Assembly: GCA_013314755.1 (NCBI GenBank)
Contig: JABUFA010000006.1
Span: 62,001 to 126,000, forward strand
Direction of reading: 5' to 3'
Length of the DNA stretch: 64,000 bases
Origin: Chthonomonadia bacterium
GTDB taxonomy: Bacteria; Armatimonadota; HRBIN16
Each line of letters opens with the position of its first letter. Position 1 is the stretch's first letter. This document shows, one piece after another, positions 17,751 through 26,680 of this stretch. Under the pieces are notes generated by a model. The model was not told the DNA's origin, searched no databases, and worked only from the letters and a program-made list of their open reading frames with translations. Made by a program: the position numbers and the translations under genes.

Positions 17751-18455
17751 CTATGCCTTCACCAGGGCGTTCTCGATGTAGCGCAGGACCATCTCGTCGG
17801 GCATTGCCCCTTCGAACTCCACTACCTCGTTGACGACGGTCTTGGGTACGCCGTACACGTTCCAGTCCTGGCTGAGCTGTTCGAACTCCATTGCCTCAAT
17901 CATCGCGCCGCGGATGTTCGGGTTCACGAAGGCGAACTGGTGCGCCGTCAGCACCGCGCGCGGGCAGTAGGGACACGTCGGCGTCACGAACACCATCATA
18001 TCCACCGGGCTGTCAATCTGAGACACTTTATCCAGCACCTGCGGCGCAAGGTGGTGCTTCCCGGTAGAAATCATCAGGATGTCCTCCAGCAGGGTGGCGA
18101 ACTCGTAGCCGGCGGGAATACCGTAGAATCGGATGCCGTAGTCTACCTCTTCGCCGTTCTGCAGTCCCGTCAGCACAATAGCCGGCACCAGGTATCCCTG
18201 CCCATCCTTCTTCAGGTCGTAGGCAGCGGCGCGAACCGCATCGGCGTACGGGTCGACGAACTCCACCAGCAATTTCTCGTTCAGCTCTGCCAGCTCGCTC
18301 ATCAGCTCGCGCAGCTCCTTGCAAAAGGCGCACTCCCGTCGCCCCGGCGCAATCAGGTTCGTCTCCGGTGCAAAGACCACCATCTTCACGGGTTCCACCA
18401 TCTCGCTTAGTCGTTCGCGCACCGCCGCTTTATCTTTCTCTGTCAGAATAGCCAT
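17751..18455 (-). CDS. Protein disulfide oxidoreductase (two-domain glutaredoxin-like)
   Basis: A 234-residue protein with two fused thioredoxin-fold units, as in the PDO family of thermophilic archaea and bacteria, where it forms disulfides in cytoplasmic proteins. The N-terminal unit has a CAFC site (Cys42, Cys45) and the C-terminal unit the stronger CPYC site (Cys161, Cys164). The cis-proline region is VYGVPKTVVNE. Both active sites are intact. The ATG at 18455 is chosen because GAGGAGG lies 9 bases upstream. It has its own terminator and stands alone. This family points to a warm habitat but does not prove it. Confidence 0.87.
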   Translation of the reverse strand: MAILTEKDKAAVRERLSEMVEPVKMVVFAPETNLIAPGRRECAFCKELRELMSELAELNEKLLVEFVDPYADAVRAAAYDLKKDGQGYLVPAIVLTGLQNGEEVDYGIRFYGIPAGYEFATLLEDILMISTGKHHLAPQVLDKVSQIDSPVDMMVFVTPTCPYCPRAVLTAHQFAFVNPNIRGAMIEAMEFEQLSQDWNVYGVPKTVVNEVVEFEGAMPDEMVLRYIENALVKA

Positions 18456-18610
18456 AGCTTGCAACCTCCTCTGGCTTGGATGTTTTCACCCTGTTGGACT
18501 CATCCAGCTGTGAAAAAGATTCATCCCCGCACAGAGAAAACATTTTACGTGCCGAGAACGTCCAATGTATTGGTAACTAACCACACTAATCCCATAAGGA
18601 GGGATTGGTT

Positions 18611-19165
18611 ATGTCTCGCCTTATCGCCGTGCTGGCGCTGTTGCTGTGGTGTCTCCCGCTGTACGCGCAGGACCATTTCTTTTACCAGAAGTGCTATGGC
18701 TCAGCTACGCTGTTGGTAACCAACATCCCCTCCACCGCGGGGACCGTGGAGGTCGCCGTGCGTCACATCATTCCACAGGAGGGAACGGCCATTGATGACC
18801 TACTGGCGGGCAGGCTGGTCTTCCGCACAGTAACTCCTGCGATAAACTCATCCTGGCTGCGCACGGCGGTGACTGTCGTCATGCATGATGCGGACACTTA
18901 TGCGATGGAGAACCCCTACACCGCAACCTTCAGCGGACCCGCAACCGCCTTTCTGGGCTGGAGCCGAAAAGGCATCAAAGGCACGCTGAAGGTGGTTGTT
19001 TCCGACCGGCGCGACCCCACCGATGAACTGGGACCGAGCATCATGCAGTTTGACACTATCAAGATGACCTTCGTGCCCGACACCTCGCCACTGCCCTATC
19101 AGCTGGAATGGGAAGGCATCGTATGGAGAGGCGACCTGATTGTATTTGAACGCTGGGTGAGGTAG
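18611..19165 (+). CDS. Hypothetical secreted protein
   Basis: A 184-residue protein with a clear signal peptide (LIAVLALLLWCLPLYAQ, cleavage probably after AQ) and a mature domain of about 165 residues rich in beta strands. No family is recognised. The ATG at 18611 follows AAGGAGGGA. The gene is monocistronic, flanked by a 145-base upstream gap and an intrinsic terminator. The mature part has a lone Cys near its start and no repeats. Confidence 0.65.
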   Translation: MSRLIAVLALLLWCLPLYAQDHFFYQKCYGSATLLVTNIPSTAGTVEVAVRHIIPQEGTAIDDLLAGRLVFRTVTPAINSSWLRTAVTVVMHDADTYAMENPYTATFSGPATAFLGWSRKGIKGTLKVVVSDRRDPTDELGPSIMQFDTIKMTFVPDTSPLPYQLEWEGIVWRGDLIVFERWVR

Positions 19166-19174
19166 TTCGAGCCA

Positions 19175-19206
19175 GCCCCTGCAGGGTTGCCTGCAGGGGC
19201 TTTTTT
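19175..19206 (+). terminator. Intrinsic terminator of the secreted-protein gene
   Basis: A 10-bp perfect stem GCCCCTGCAG/CTGCAGGGGC with a 6-base loop is followed by six T residues, ten bases after the stop codon at 19165. Confidence 0.92.
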
Positions 19207-19263
19207 GTTCCTGTGTTCATGTGATAAAATGACGTACCCTTGAGCCGAGAAGGAGCAGAGCCG

Positions 19264-20847
19264 ATGAAGGAGACCGCATGTGACGTATTGATTGTGGGAG
19301 GTGGCACGGGCGGGTGCGCCGCGGCGGTGGCAGCCTCCAGCCTGCGCCTGCGTGTGGTGATGACCGAAGAGACCGCAGGGATAGGTGGACAGCTCACCGC
19401 GCAGGCAGTGCCACCCGATGAACACCCTTGGATTGAGAGTTTTGGCTGTACGGCGCGTTACCGGGAGTATCGGAACGCTGTGCGTCGGTTCTACCGGGAA
19501 CACTATCCGCTGACGCTGGAAGCGCGAAACAATCCGCGCCTGAACCCGGGAAACGGCTGGGTATCTCGCCTCTGTCACGAGCCGCGCGTGGGACTGGCTG
19601 TGCTGGAGGCGATGCTTCACTATCCGCGTACCGCGGGCTGGCTGGACGTTCGCCTGCATCGCAAACCGGTTGCCGCCGAAGTGGATGGCGATACCGTCAC
19701 CGCCGTCACTTTCCAGAACCTGCACACCGGCGACCTGGAAGTGGTGCGCGCCCGCTATGTGCTGGACGCCACCGAGCTGGGCGACCTCCTGCCGATGACC
19801 GGCGCGGAGTACGTGGTGGGCGCGGAATCACAGCGAGACACCGGCGAGCCTCACGCCGTCGAAGGTGACCCACAGCCCGATAACGTGCAGGGCATCACCT
19901 GGTGCTTCGCGATGGCTTACGACCCCGAAGGCGACCATACCATTGACAAGCCCGCCCAGTACGACCGCTGGCGCGAGTATCAGCCCGCCTTCTGGCCCGA
20001 CAAACTGCTCAGCTGGTACACAGCGCATCCCATCACGCTGGAGAAAACGCGCTGGTTCCTGTTCCCTCACGAAACCGAGAACCCCTACCGTTCGCTGTTC
20101 ACCTACCGACGCATCGTCTGCAGGGACCACTATCCGCCCGAACTCGCGCCGCACGAGGTAACCATTGTAAACTGGCCCCAGAACGACTATTTCGGGGGAA
20201 CGATTATTGACCAGCCCGAAGAGGTGGTGCGTCAGCGGCTGGAGGAGGCGAGGCAGTTATCGCTCAGCCTGCTGTACTGGCTGCAGACCGAGGCGCCCCG
20301 TCCCGACGGGGGCACTGGCTATCCCGGACTGTACCTGCGCCCCGACATCACCGGCACCGACGATGGGCTGGCGATGTATCCCTATATTCGCGAATCGCGG
20401 CGCATCCGCGCGGTGTTCACCGTCACCGAGCACCACGTGGCGTCCGACCTCAACCCCGGCGCCGACCGCGCCAGACCGTTCCACGACACCGTTGGGGTGG
20501 GGTGTTATCGCATTGACCTGCACCCCAGCACGAACGGCACGAACTCCATTGACATCGGCGCCCTGCCGTTCCAGATACCGCTGGGCGCGCTCCTGCCGGT
20601 ACGGCTTCGCAACCTGCTTCCCGCCTGCAAAAACATCGGCACCACGCACATTACCAACGGCTGTTTCCGCCTGCATCCGGTGGAATGGAACATCGGCGAG
20701 TCGGCAGGACTGCTGGCAGCGTTCTGTGTGAACAGAGGCGTGCAACCGCATCAGGTGCGCGAAGACGAGAGCCTGCTGAGCGAATATCAGAACCTGCTTC
20801 GGGCGCAGGGCATTGAGCTGGAGTGGCCCCAGACCAGACCGGTGTAA
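19264..20847 (+). CDS. FAD-dependent oxidoreductase (PF12831-type)
   Basis: A 527-residue flavoprotein. The N-terminal dinucleotide-binding motif CDVLIVGGGTGGCAAAVAA is at residues 5-23, then TEETAGIGGQLTAQ, the family's second motif. A further motif, YVLDATELGDLLP, lies near residue 165. The C-terminal part has LLPACKNIGTTHITNGCFRLHPVEWNIGESAGLLA, the substrate/FAD region shared with fumarate-reductase-like dehydrogenases. These enzymes are common next to sugar genes, but the substrate is unknown. The ATG at 19264 has GAAGGAG upstream. No signal peptide is visible. Confidence 0.83.
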   Translation: MKETACDVLIVGGGTGGCAAAVAASSLRLRVVMTEETAGIGGQLTAQAVPPDEHPWIESFGCTARYREYRNAVRRFYREHYPLTLEARNNPRLNPGNGWVSRLCHEPRVGLAVLEAMLHYPRTAGWLDVRLHRKPVAAEVDGDTVTAVTFQNLHTGDLEVVRARYVLDATELGDLLPMTGAEYVVGAESQRDTGEPHAVEGDPQPDNVQGITWCFAMAYDPEGDHTIDKPAQYDRWREYQPAFWPDKLLSWYTAHPITLEKTRWFLFPHETENPYRSLFTYRRIVCRDHYPPELAPHEVTIVNWPQNDYFGGTIIDQPEEVVRQRLEEARQLSLSLLYWLQTEAPRPDGGTGYPGLYLRPDITGTDDGLAMYPYIRESRRIRAVFTVTEHHVASDLNPGADRARPFHDTVGVGCYRIDLHPSTNGTNSIDIGALPFQIPLGALLPVRLRNLLPACKNIGTTHITNGCFRLHPVEWNIGESAGLLAAFCVNRGVQPHQVREDESLLSEYQNLLRAQGIELEWPQTRPV

Positions 20848-20871
20848 GCACGAAAACGAACGGAGGTAGTG

Positions 20872-21471
20872 ATGGAGATAGTCGCAGTGATACTGGCAGC
20901 AGGAGCATCTCAGCGGATGGGGCGACCCAAGATGCTGTTGCCCTTTGGGGATGGAACGGTGATTGAGACGGTGGTGAACAGCGTCACCGCCTCGCGCGTG
21001 TCACATACCGTGGTGGTGCTGGGATACGCATGGACGCGAATCTACAGCCTGCTGGAACATCTGCCGGTGGAAGTTATCGTGAACCCGCGCCCGGAGCTGG
21101 GCATGATTTCCTCGGTGCAGTGGGCGGTGGCGCAGATGAACCAGAGCGCAGAAGGTATGCTGTTCGTGCTGGGCGACCAGCCGCTGATACCCACCTGGGT
21201 GCATGACGCCGTGTTGGATGCGTTTGCGTACGACCCGACAGGCATCGTGGTGCCAACCTGGCAGGGCAGGCGCGGGCATCCGGTGCTGTTCAGCGCACGG
21301 TTTCGGGAAGAGATACTGAACCTGCCGACGGACAGAGGGCTGAACACCCTTCTGCATCAGCATCCCGACGCGGTGCACGAAGTGCCGGTGGACACCGATA
21401 CCATCCTCCTGCAGATGAATACGCCTGAGGAGTATCAGCAGATGCTGGAACGGGCGAAACAGGATGGCTAA
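20872..21471 (+). CDS. MocA-like nucleotidyltransferase (MobA/NTP_transf_3 family)
   Basis: A 199-residue protein of the molybdenum-cofactor cytidylyl/guanylyltransferase family. The P-loop-like motif VAVILAAGASQRMGRPKMLLPFG (residues 4-26) binds the NTP. The LGDQPLIP motif with the metal-binding aspartate lies near residue 103, and GRRGHPVLFS near 135. MocA attaches CMP to the molybdopterin cofactor, but relatives act on other small molecules. It follows the FAD enzyme by 24 bases on the same strand and probably shares its transcript. Confidence 0.82.
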   Translation: MEIVAVILAAGASQRMGRPKMLLPFGDGTVIETVVNSVTASRVSHTVVVLGYAWTRIYSLLEHLPVEVIVNPRPELGMISSVQWAVAQMNQSAEGMLFVLGDQPLIPTWVHDAVLDAFAYDPTGIVVPTWQGRRGHPVLFSARFREEILNLPTDRGLNTLLHQHPDAVHEVPVDTDTILLQMNTPEEYQQMLERAKQDG

Positions 21472-22571
21472 AACATCACCTCATACTGCTGGCGGTGGAT
21501 AGCCTGCATCAGACCCAGCGCCACAAAACAGGTGACCACCGCCGTGCCCCCGAAGCTCAGGAAAGGAAGCCATACCCCCACCACAGGCAGGATGCCTATC
21601 ACCATTCCCGTGTTTACAACGATATGGTAGGCGAAGAAGGTGGTGATTCCCGCCGCAATCAGGCGCGTGTAAAAGTGGTGTGCCTGCAGGATGAGGCGCA
21701 TCAGCCGCCAGAGCAGCACCCCATACAGCGCAAGCAAGGTCACACTGCCCGTGAAGCCCGTCTCCTCCGCCACCACCGTGAAGATGAAATCGGTATGCTG
21801 TTCGGGGATGAACAGCAGAAGGTTCTGCGTGCCGTGGAACAGCCCTTTGCCGAACACCTGCCCCGACCCTACGGCGATACGCGCCTGCAGGATGTGGTAG
21901 CCCGATCCGCGCGGGTCACGTTGAGGGTTCAGAAAAGCCACCAGGCGGTTCTTCTGGTAATCCTCCAGCACGTTCAGGTGCCACATGGCGGTAAAGGCGA
22001 TAGCCCCGACCAGCAGCACCACTCCAAGATGTTTCAATCGAGCCCCTCCCAGCATCATCATGCCGAACCATATCGCCATCACCACCAGCGCGGTACCCAG
22101 GTCGGGCTGTTTGAATATCAGCAGAACCGGCAGCCCGATGTACAGCAGAGACTTCACCACCAGCGCAGGGGAACGTATCCTCTCCTCCCGGGTGGCAAGC
22201 CAGTGTGCGAGTGTGAGAATGACAATGATTTTCGCCAGTTCCGAGGGCTGAAGGTTAAAACCTCCGGGCAGAGGTATCCAGCGCTGTGCTCCCTTAGTAG
22301 TGCGCCCAAAGAAGTCCACGTATACCAGTAGTGCAATGTTTGCCGTGTAGAGCCATGCGGTCCATCTCTGCCACATCTGGATGGGGATAGAGGCTACCAC
22401 AAACATCGCCACGATACCAACGCTCATGGCGATAGCCTGCTTGCGCACGAAGTACAGTCCATCGCCCTGGGCGCGGCGCGCGCTGTATATCATCACCAGC
22501 CCCCAGGCGCACAGCAACAGCGCCACCAGAATGATGGTCCAGTCCAGCTCTCGCAGAAACCTTCTGTGCAT
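21468..22571 (-). CDS. rodA: SEDS peptidoglycan polymerase RodA
   Basis: A 367-residue membrane protein of the RodA/FtsW/SpoVE family that polymerises lipid II during cell elongation. About ten membrane helices are visible. Family motifs include IPLPGGFNLQPSELAKIIVILTLAHWLA and FLNPQRDPRGSGYHILQARIAVGSG, with the signature HTDFIFTVVAEETGFTGSV and VGVWLPFLSFGGTAVV near the C-terminus; the catalytic aspartate position lies in the loop before these. It overlaps the convergent nucleotidyltransferase gene by 4 bases. Membrane helix spacing and length (about 370) favour RodA over FtsW. Confidence 0.9.
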   Translation of the reverse strand: MHRRFLRELDWTIILVALLLCAWGLVMIYSARRAQGDGLYFVRKQAIAMSVGIVAMFVVASIPIQMWQRWTAWLYTANIALLVYVDFFGRTTKGAQRWIPLPGGFNLQPSELAKIIVILTLAHWLATREERIRSPALVVKSLLYIGLPVLLIFKQPDLGTALVVMAIWFGMMMLGGARLKHLGVVLLVGAIAFTAMWHLNVLEDYQKNRLVAFLNPQRDPRGSGYHILQARIAVGSGQVFGKGLFHGTQNLLLFIPEQHTDFIFTVVAEETGFTGSVTLLALYGVLLWRLMRLILQAHHFYTRLIAAGITTFFAYHIVVNTGMVIGILPVVGVWLPFLSFGGTAVVTCFVALGLMQAIHRQQYEVMF

Positions 22572-22646
22572 GGCTCCAACCTTTTTGCGAGCAGTGCAGG
22601 TTCAGTGTATCAACTTTGATGGCGCAGAGCAAGGGAACTGCATTTT

Positions 22647-22972
22647 TGGAGTGCTGAAGCTTGCTTCAGCAAAGCCTATCCTACGTCAGCAGGTTTTGCC
22701 AAGTGTAGTCTGCGATTTCCAATCGCAAGGTTGGGATAAGAGGGAAAGCATCTGCGGAGGCTAACCTCTTTGGAGTGCTGAAGCTTGCTTCAGCAAAGCC
22801 TAACCTGCTTCAGCAGGTTTCCTTTTGCGTAGCCTGCGACTTCCAGTCGCAAGGTTGTCTTGAAAAACATCCCTTGTGGAGGCTGAGTTTTGACCGCTGA
22901 AGCATGGCTTCAGCACTCCATATGAACCTGCTTGGGCAGTGTTGCCTGCGATTTCGGGTCGCAAGGGAAGGG
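22647..22972 (+). repeat. Composite palindromic repeat cluster A
   Basis: Three tandem partial units, each made of up to three palindromes: GCTGAAGC-ttG-CTTCAGC, then AACCTGCTTCAGCAGGTT, then TGCGACT-TCC-AGTCGCA, spaced by AT-richer bases and TGGAGGCT. The first two units are near full length; the third runs as the complementary form of the first palindrome with degraded others. The cluster fills the gap between rodA and fliP, which run divergently. No coding frame fits. Confidence 0.8.
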
Positions 22973-23062
22973 AAGACACCAGCGTGCGCCCCTATATCAG
23001 GGCAAAACCCTCAAGTAACTTCTCCGCTTTACCGATAATGAAAACCGCGAGGTTTACGGGCA

Positions 23063-23821
23063 ATGTGGCGGCGCGGACACAACTGGTGTATCCTTCTGCT
23101 TCTTCTCGGCATAACGGCATCCGTCTGGGCGCAGACGCCGGTGGCGGTGCCGCGCGTGTCCGTGCAGGTGGGCACAGCGCAGTCGCCCAAAGACGTGGCG
23201 GTTACCCTGCAGGTGCTCATCCTGATGACCCTGCTCACCCTTGCCCCGGCGTTTCTCATCATGACCACGGCGTTCACCCGCATCGTGGTGGTGCTGGCGT
23301 TCTTGCGAACGGCTATCGGCACGCCCACCATTCCGCCCAACCAGGTGCTGATTGGCTTGAGCCTGTTCCTCACCTTCTTTGTGATGGCACCCGTGTTCGA
23401 CGAAATCAACCAGAACGCCCTGCAACCGTACCTGAACAACCGCTTGAGCTTTCAGCAGGCATTGCGCAATGCGGAAAAACCTTTGCGGGCGTTTATGCTG
23501 CGCCAGACGTATGAGAAAGACCTGCAGCTTTTCATCAACCTCAGCAAGCCCAAACAGCCACCCCGTACGCCCGACGACGTGCCGACCACCGTCATCATCC
23601 CTGCCTTCATCCTGAGTGAGCTCAAAACGGCGTTCATCATCGGCTTTTATATCTACATTCCGTTCTTGATTATCGACATGTTTGTTGCCAGCACGCTGAT
23701 GAGTATGGGCATGATGATGCTTCCACCCATTGTGATTTCCCTGCCGTTCAAACTGCTGGTGTTTATCATGGCGAACGGCTGGACACTGCTCATCGGCTCG
23801 CTGGTGGCGGGATTCAAGTAG
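23063..23821 (+). CDS. fliP: Flagellar export gate protein FliP
   Basis: A 252-residue core of the flagellar type III export gate. It has a cleavable signal peptide (LLLLLGITASVWAQ) and four later membrane helices. Signatures are VLAFLRTAIGTPTIPPNQVLIGLSLFLTFFVM and, near the end, VIIPAFILSELKTAFIIGFYIYIPFLIIDMFVASTLMSMGMMMLPP, the FliP family patterns. It starts the plus-strand fliP-Q-R-flhB set, immediately right of the palindromic repeat cluster. In most operons fliO precedes it directly. Confidence 0.95.
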   Translation: MWRRGHNWCILLLLLGITASVWAQTPVAVPRVSVQVGTAQSPKDVAVTLQVLILMTLLTLAPAFLIMTTAFTRIVVVLAFLRTAIGTPTIPPNQVLIGLSLFLTFFVMAPVFDEINQNALQPYLNNRLSFQQALRNAEKPLRAFMLRQTYEKDLQLFINLSKPKQPPRTPDDVPTTVIIPAFILSELKTAFIIGFYIYIPFLIIDMFVASTLMSMGMMMLPPIVISLPFKLLVFIMANGWTLLIGSLVAGFK

Positions 23822-23835
23822 GGAGGTAACCGCAG

Positions 23836-24096
23836 ATGACCGAAGCGCAGGTGCTTGAAGTTGGACGACAGGCATTGTGGGTGCTGATACAGGTCTCCCT
23901 GCCCGTGCTGATTTTCGGCATGGTGGTGGGTGTGCTGGTGAGTCTGTTTCAGGCGGTCACGCAGATTCAGGAGGTGACGCTTACCTTCGTGCCCAAGATT
24001 GTGGCGGTGGCAGTAGCGATAGTGATTTTCGGACCCTGGATGCTCGCCACGATGGTGGCGTTCATGGTACAGCTTTTCTCCTTTGTGCCGCGATAG
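23836..24096 (+). CDS. fliQ: Flagellar export gate protein FliQ
   Basis: An 86-residue protein with two membrane helices that packs around FliP in the export gate. It shows the family pattern LPVLIFGMVVGVLVSLFQAVTQIQEVTLTFVPKIVAVAVAI and ends in helix two with LATMVAFMVQLFSFVPR. It follows fliP by 14 bases with a GGGAGG site. Confidence 0.95.
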   Translation: MTEAQVLEVGRQALWVLIQVSLPVLIFGMVVGVLVSLFQAVTQIQEVTLTFVPKIVAVAVAIVIFGPWMLATMVAFMVQLFSFVPR

Positions 24097-24106
24097 GACG
24101 AAGCCA

Positions 24107-24892
24107 ATGGACCCCGTGTGGGCAAGCACGCAGCTCTTCTGGACCTTTCTGGTGGTGCTGTTTCGAATCGCCGGGTTGATGGTCACCGCGCCGGTGTTCG
24201 GCAGTCCCAGTGTGCCCGTGCCCGTCAAGCTGGGCTTCAGCACCGCCTTCGCCATCGCGCTGACCCCGACGGCGGTGGGCAAGGTGGGTTCGCCACCCGA
24301 TGACTGGCTAACGCTGGTGGGCGTCCTGCTCGGCGAGACCCTGCTGGGCATGTTGACCGGCTATCTGGTCTCGCTCTTCTTCAGCGCGGTGCAGATGGCG
24401 GGGGCTTTTATTGATATGCAGATGGGCTACGGCATCTTTCAGCTGATGAACCCCTTCACGCCCGTGCCCGCCTCCCTGCTGGCGCAGTTCCACACCCTGC
24501 TGATGATGGTGGTATATCTGCAGGTGAACGCCCATCACTGGCTTTTAGCCGCGCTGGCGCAGTCTCTGCAGGCATTGCCGCCCGGTGGTGTGGCGCTGGA
24601 CGCCGGTCGCCTCCAGCCGCTGCTGTCCGATGTCATCGTTCAGGTGTTTGCTCTGGCGCTGCGCATTGCCGCGCCCGCGACGGCGGTGTTGATTGTGGTA
24701 GACGCAGCGCTGGCGATTGTCTCGCGTGCCGTGCCGCAGATGCCCGTCTTCTTCGTAGGCGCGCCCGCCAAAATCGCGATGGGGCTTTTGACGCTGGCGA
24801 TTGTGTTACCGCTGGTGGCGAATGTATTCGTCAACACCCTGCCGATGGCGGCGCAGGACATACTGGACATGCTTGGGGCGTTAGCGAGGTAA
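24107..24892 (+). CDS. fliR: Flagellar export gate protein FliR
   Basis: A 261-residue gate subunit with about six membrane helices. Patterns include FRIAGLMVTAPVFGSPSVPVPVKLGFSTAFAIAL and GYLVSLFFSAVQMAGAFIDMQMGYGIFQLMNP, then ALRIAAPATAVLIVVDAALAIVSRAVPQMPVFFVGAPAKI. The ATG at 24107 is preferred over an upstream TTG that overlaps fliQ, since GGACGA lies before it. Confidence 0.93.
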   Translation: MDPVWASTQLFWTFLVVLFRIAGLMVTAPVFGSPSVPVPVKLGFSTAFAIALTPTAVGKVGSPPDDWLTLVGVLLGETLLGMLTGYLVSLFFSAVQMAGAFIDMQMGYGIFQLMNPFTPVPASLLAQFHTLLMMVVYLQVNAHHWLLAALAQSLQALPPGGVALDAGRLQPLLSDVIVQVFALALRIAAPATAVLIVVDAALAIVSRAVPQMPVFFVGAPAKIAMGLLTLAIVLPLVANVFVNTLPMAAQDILDMLGALAR

Positions 24893-24899
24893 GTCGGTT

Positions 24900-25952
24900 A
24901 TGCCTGCGGAGGAACGCACCGAACAAGCCACACCACGAAGACGTCAGGAAGCACGCCGACGGGGGCAGGTTGCGCGGTCGGTAGAACTTTCGTCGGTGGC
25001 AGTTTTTCTGGCGGCGGTGCTCACCCTTAAAGCGGTCAGCGAAGGTGCACTCCAGGGGGCAATGGAGTCGATGCGCTACGCCCTGGCAAACCTCCATCAT
25101 ACCGAGTTCTCGCCTGCGCTGGCGCTGTCCTTTGTCACGGGATGTCTGGCTCCGGCGGGCAAAGCCTTTTTGCCTGTGATTGGGGTGGCGATGGTGGTGG
25201 GAGTGGTGGTGAACCTCCTGCAGGTGGGGGTGATGTTCACTGCCGAGCCTCTCGTGCCGAACTGGGCACGGATTAACCCCATCAGCGGTTTCATGCGGCT
25301 GGTCTCGCGTCGGGCGTTCGTGGAGAGCGCGAAGACCCTGCTCAAGGTGTTTCTGATAGGATGGCTCACCTTCTCGGCGGTTCGGGCGGACGCGGCGATG
25401 CTGTTGCGTACCAGCGAGATTGACCCGTTGATGGTGCTGATGCTGGTTGGGCAGCTCTTATACAAAGTTGCCTGGCGGGTAGGGCTGGCGATGCTGGTGT
25501 TGGCGATACTGGATTACGGCTTCCAGCGTTACGAGTATGAGAAGAGCCTGCGCATGACCAAAGAGGAGGTCAAGCAGGAGATGAAGCAGATGGAGGGTGA
25601 CCCGCAGATTCGCGCCCGCATCCGCGCCCGCCAGCAAGCCATCGCCCGCCGACGCATGATGCAGGCTGTGCCCAAAGCGGATGTGGTCGTCACCAACCCC
25701 ACGCACTATGCCGTGGCGCTGCAGTACGACGCCAGCAAGATGACCGCTCCTACCGTGGTGGCAAAAGGGATGAACCTGATTGCGCTGCGCATCCGCGAGA
25801 TTGCCCAGCAGCACGGTGTGCCCATTGTGGAGAACCCGCCGCTGGCGCAGAGTCTGTATCGCAATGTGGACATTGGGCAGCAGATACCCCCCGAGCTGTA
25901 CCAGGCGGTAGCGGAAGTGCTGGCTTATGTGTATCGCCTGCGCGGGGGGTAA
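24900..25952 (+). CDS. flhB: Flagellar export switch protein FlhB
   Basis: A 350-residue membrane protein whose cytoplasmic domain switches export from hook to filament substrates. The N-terminal EERTEQATPRRRQEARRRGQVARS is the family signature. Four membrane helices follow. The self-cleavage site NPTH is intact at residues 266-269 in VVVTNPTHYAVAL. The C-terminus has VPIVENPPLAQSLYRNVDIGQQIP. flhA, which normally follows, is absent; a convergent esterase gene begins 18 bases away. Confidence 0.95.
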   Translation: MPAEERTEQATPRRRQEARRRGQVARSVELSSVAVFLAAVLTLKAVSEGALQGAMESMRYALANLHHTEFSPALALSFVTGCLAPAGKAFLPVIGVAMVVGVVVNLLQVGVMFTAEPLVPNWARINPISGFMRLVSRRAFVESAKTLLKVFLIGWLTFSAVRADAAMLLRTSEIDPLMVLMLVGQLLYKVAWRVGLAMLVLAILDYGFQRYEYEKSLRMTKEEVKQEMKQMEGDPQIRARIRARQQAIARRRMMQAVPKADVVVTNPTHYAVALQYDASKMTAPTVVAKGMNLIALRIREIAQQHGVPIVENPPLAQSLYRNVDIGQQIPPELYQAVAEVLAYVYRLRGG

Positions 25953-25969
25953 CGTGGTCTAATCGGCTG

Positions 25970-26680
25970 CTACGGTCGCTTCTGCTCCAGCAGCCACTTG
26001 ATAACCTCTGCGCTGCTGTAGGCAGGGTCCCAGGAGTTATGTCCGATGCCGGGCAGTTCCGTGTACTTGACCACGGTGGAACCTGCTTTCTTTAGAGCCT
26101 CCACCATCTCCCGCGAAAACGCAGGTGGCACCAGGTTATCGGCATCGCCGTGGAACACCCATATCGGCAGGTTCTTCATCTTTTCGGCGTCGGCGGGGTT
26201 GCCACGACCGCAGATAGGTATCACCGCAGCGAAGGCATCGGGGTACTTCGCAGCGAGCTCCCAACTGCCAAACCCGCCCATCGACAAACCGGTCAGATAC
26301 ACCCGCTGGGGGTCACAGGAGAACTCTTTCATCGTCTGCTGAAGGCACTGGTACGCCGCCTCCAGCTCGTCGCCGCGCCACCATCTATCCGCGGGGCACT
26401 GAGGCATCACCACAATGCAGGGGAACCGCTCGGGATAGGAGCGTATCGCCGAGCCGATACCCACCTGCGTTTGCCGAATGCCATCGCTACCGCGTTCACC
26501 TGCACCGTGCAGGAACAGAATCACGGGCCACTTCTTCGAGGGAGTGTAATTGCGGGGCACATACACCACGTAAGGCATGGTTACACTATCTCTGGTGTAA
26601 ACCCTGTCGAGAAACCCGGTTTGCACCTGGCTATCGCCCGGTGCACCTGCGGTCACAAGCGCCAGAAGCATCAGCCACAT
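25970..26680 (-). CDS. Secreted alpha/beta hydrolase (esterase/depolymerase-like)
   Basis: A 236-residue hydrolase. The ATG at 26680 gives a signal peptide MWLMLLALVTAGAPGDS and has AGGAGGCAAGGA upstream. The core has VILFLHGAGERGSDG (oxyanion region), then VYLTGLSMGGFGSWELA with the nucleophile serine in GLSMG. The acid is probably Asp in VFHGDADNLVP, and the histidine is in GIGHNSWD. Relatives are polyhydroxyalkanoate depolymerase, feruloyl esterase and carbohydrate esterase-like proteins. The probable job is de-esterifying a plant polymer outside the cytoplasm, an inference. Confidence 0.85.
   Translation of the reverse strand: MWLMLLALVTAGAPGDSQVQTGFLDRVYTRDSVTMPYVVYVPRNYTPSKKWPVILFLHGAGERGSDGIRQTQVGIGSAIRSYPERFPCIVVMPQCPADRWWRGDELEAAYQCLQQTMKEFSCDPQRVYLTGLSMGGFGSWELAAKYPDAFAAVIPICGRGNPADAEKMKNLPIWVFHGDADNLVPPAFSREMVEALKKAGSTVVKYTELPGIGHNSWDPAYSSAEVIKWLLEQKRP

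Noticed and set aside
22572-22972. Possible CRISPR array in the repeat-rich gap before fliP
   Set aside because: Units are composite palindromes of unequal spacing with no unique spacers of constant length and no cas genes nearby.
22994-23073. A minus-strand stretch that reads like a coding C-terminus (VNLAVFIIGKAEKLLEGFALI) next to fliP, possibly the lost 3' part of the TPP gene
   Set aside because: It is only about 25 codons, shows no TPP-enzyme signature, and overlaps the fliP start. It is probably a chance frame.
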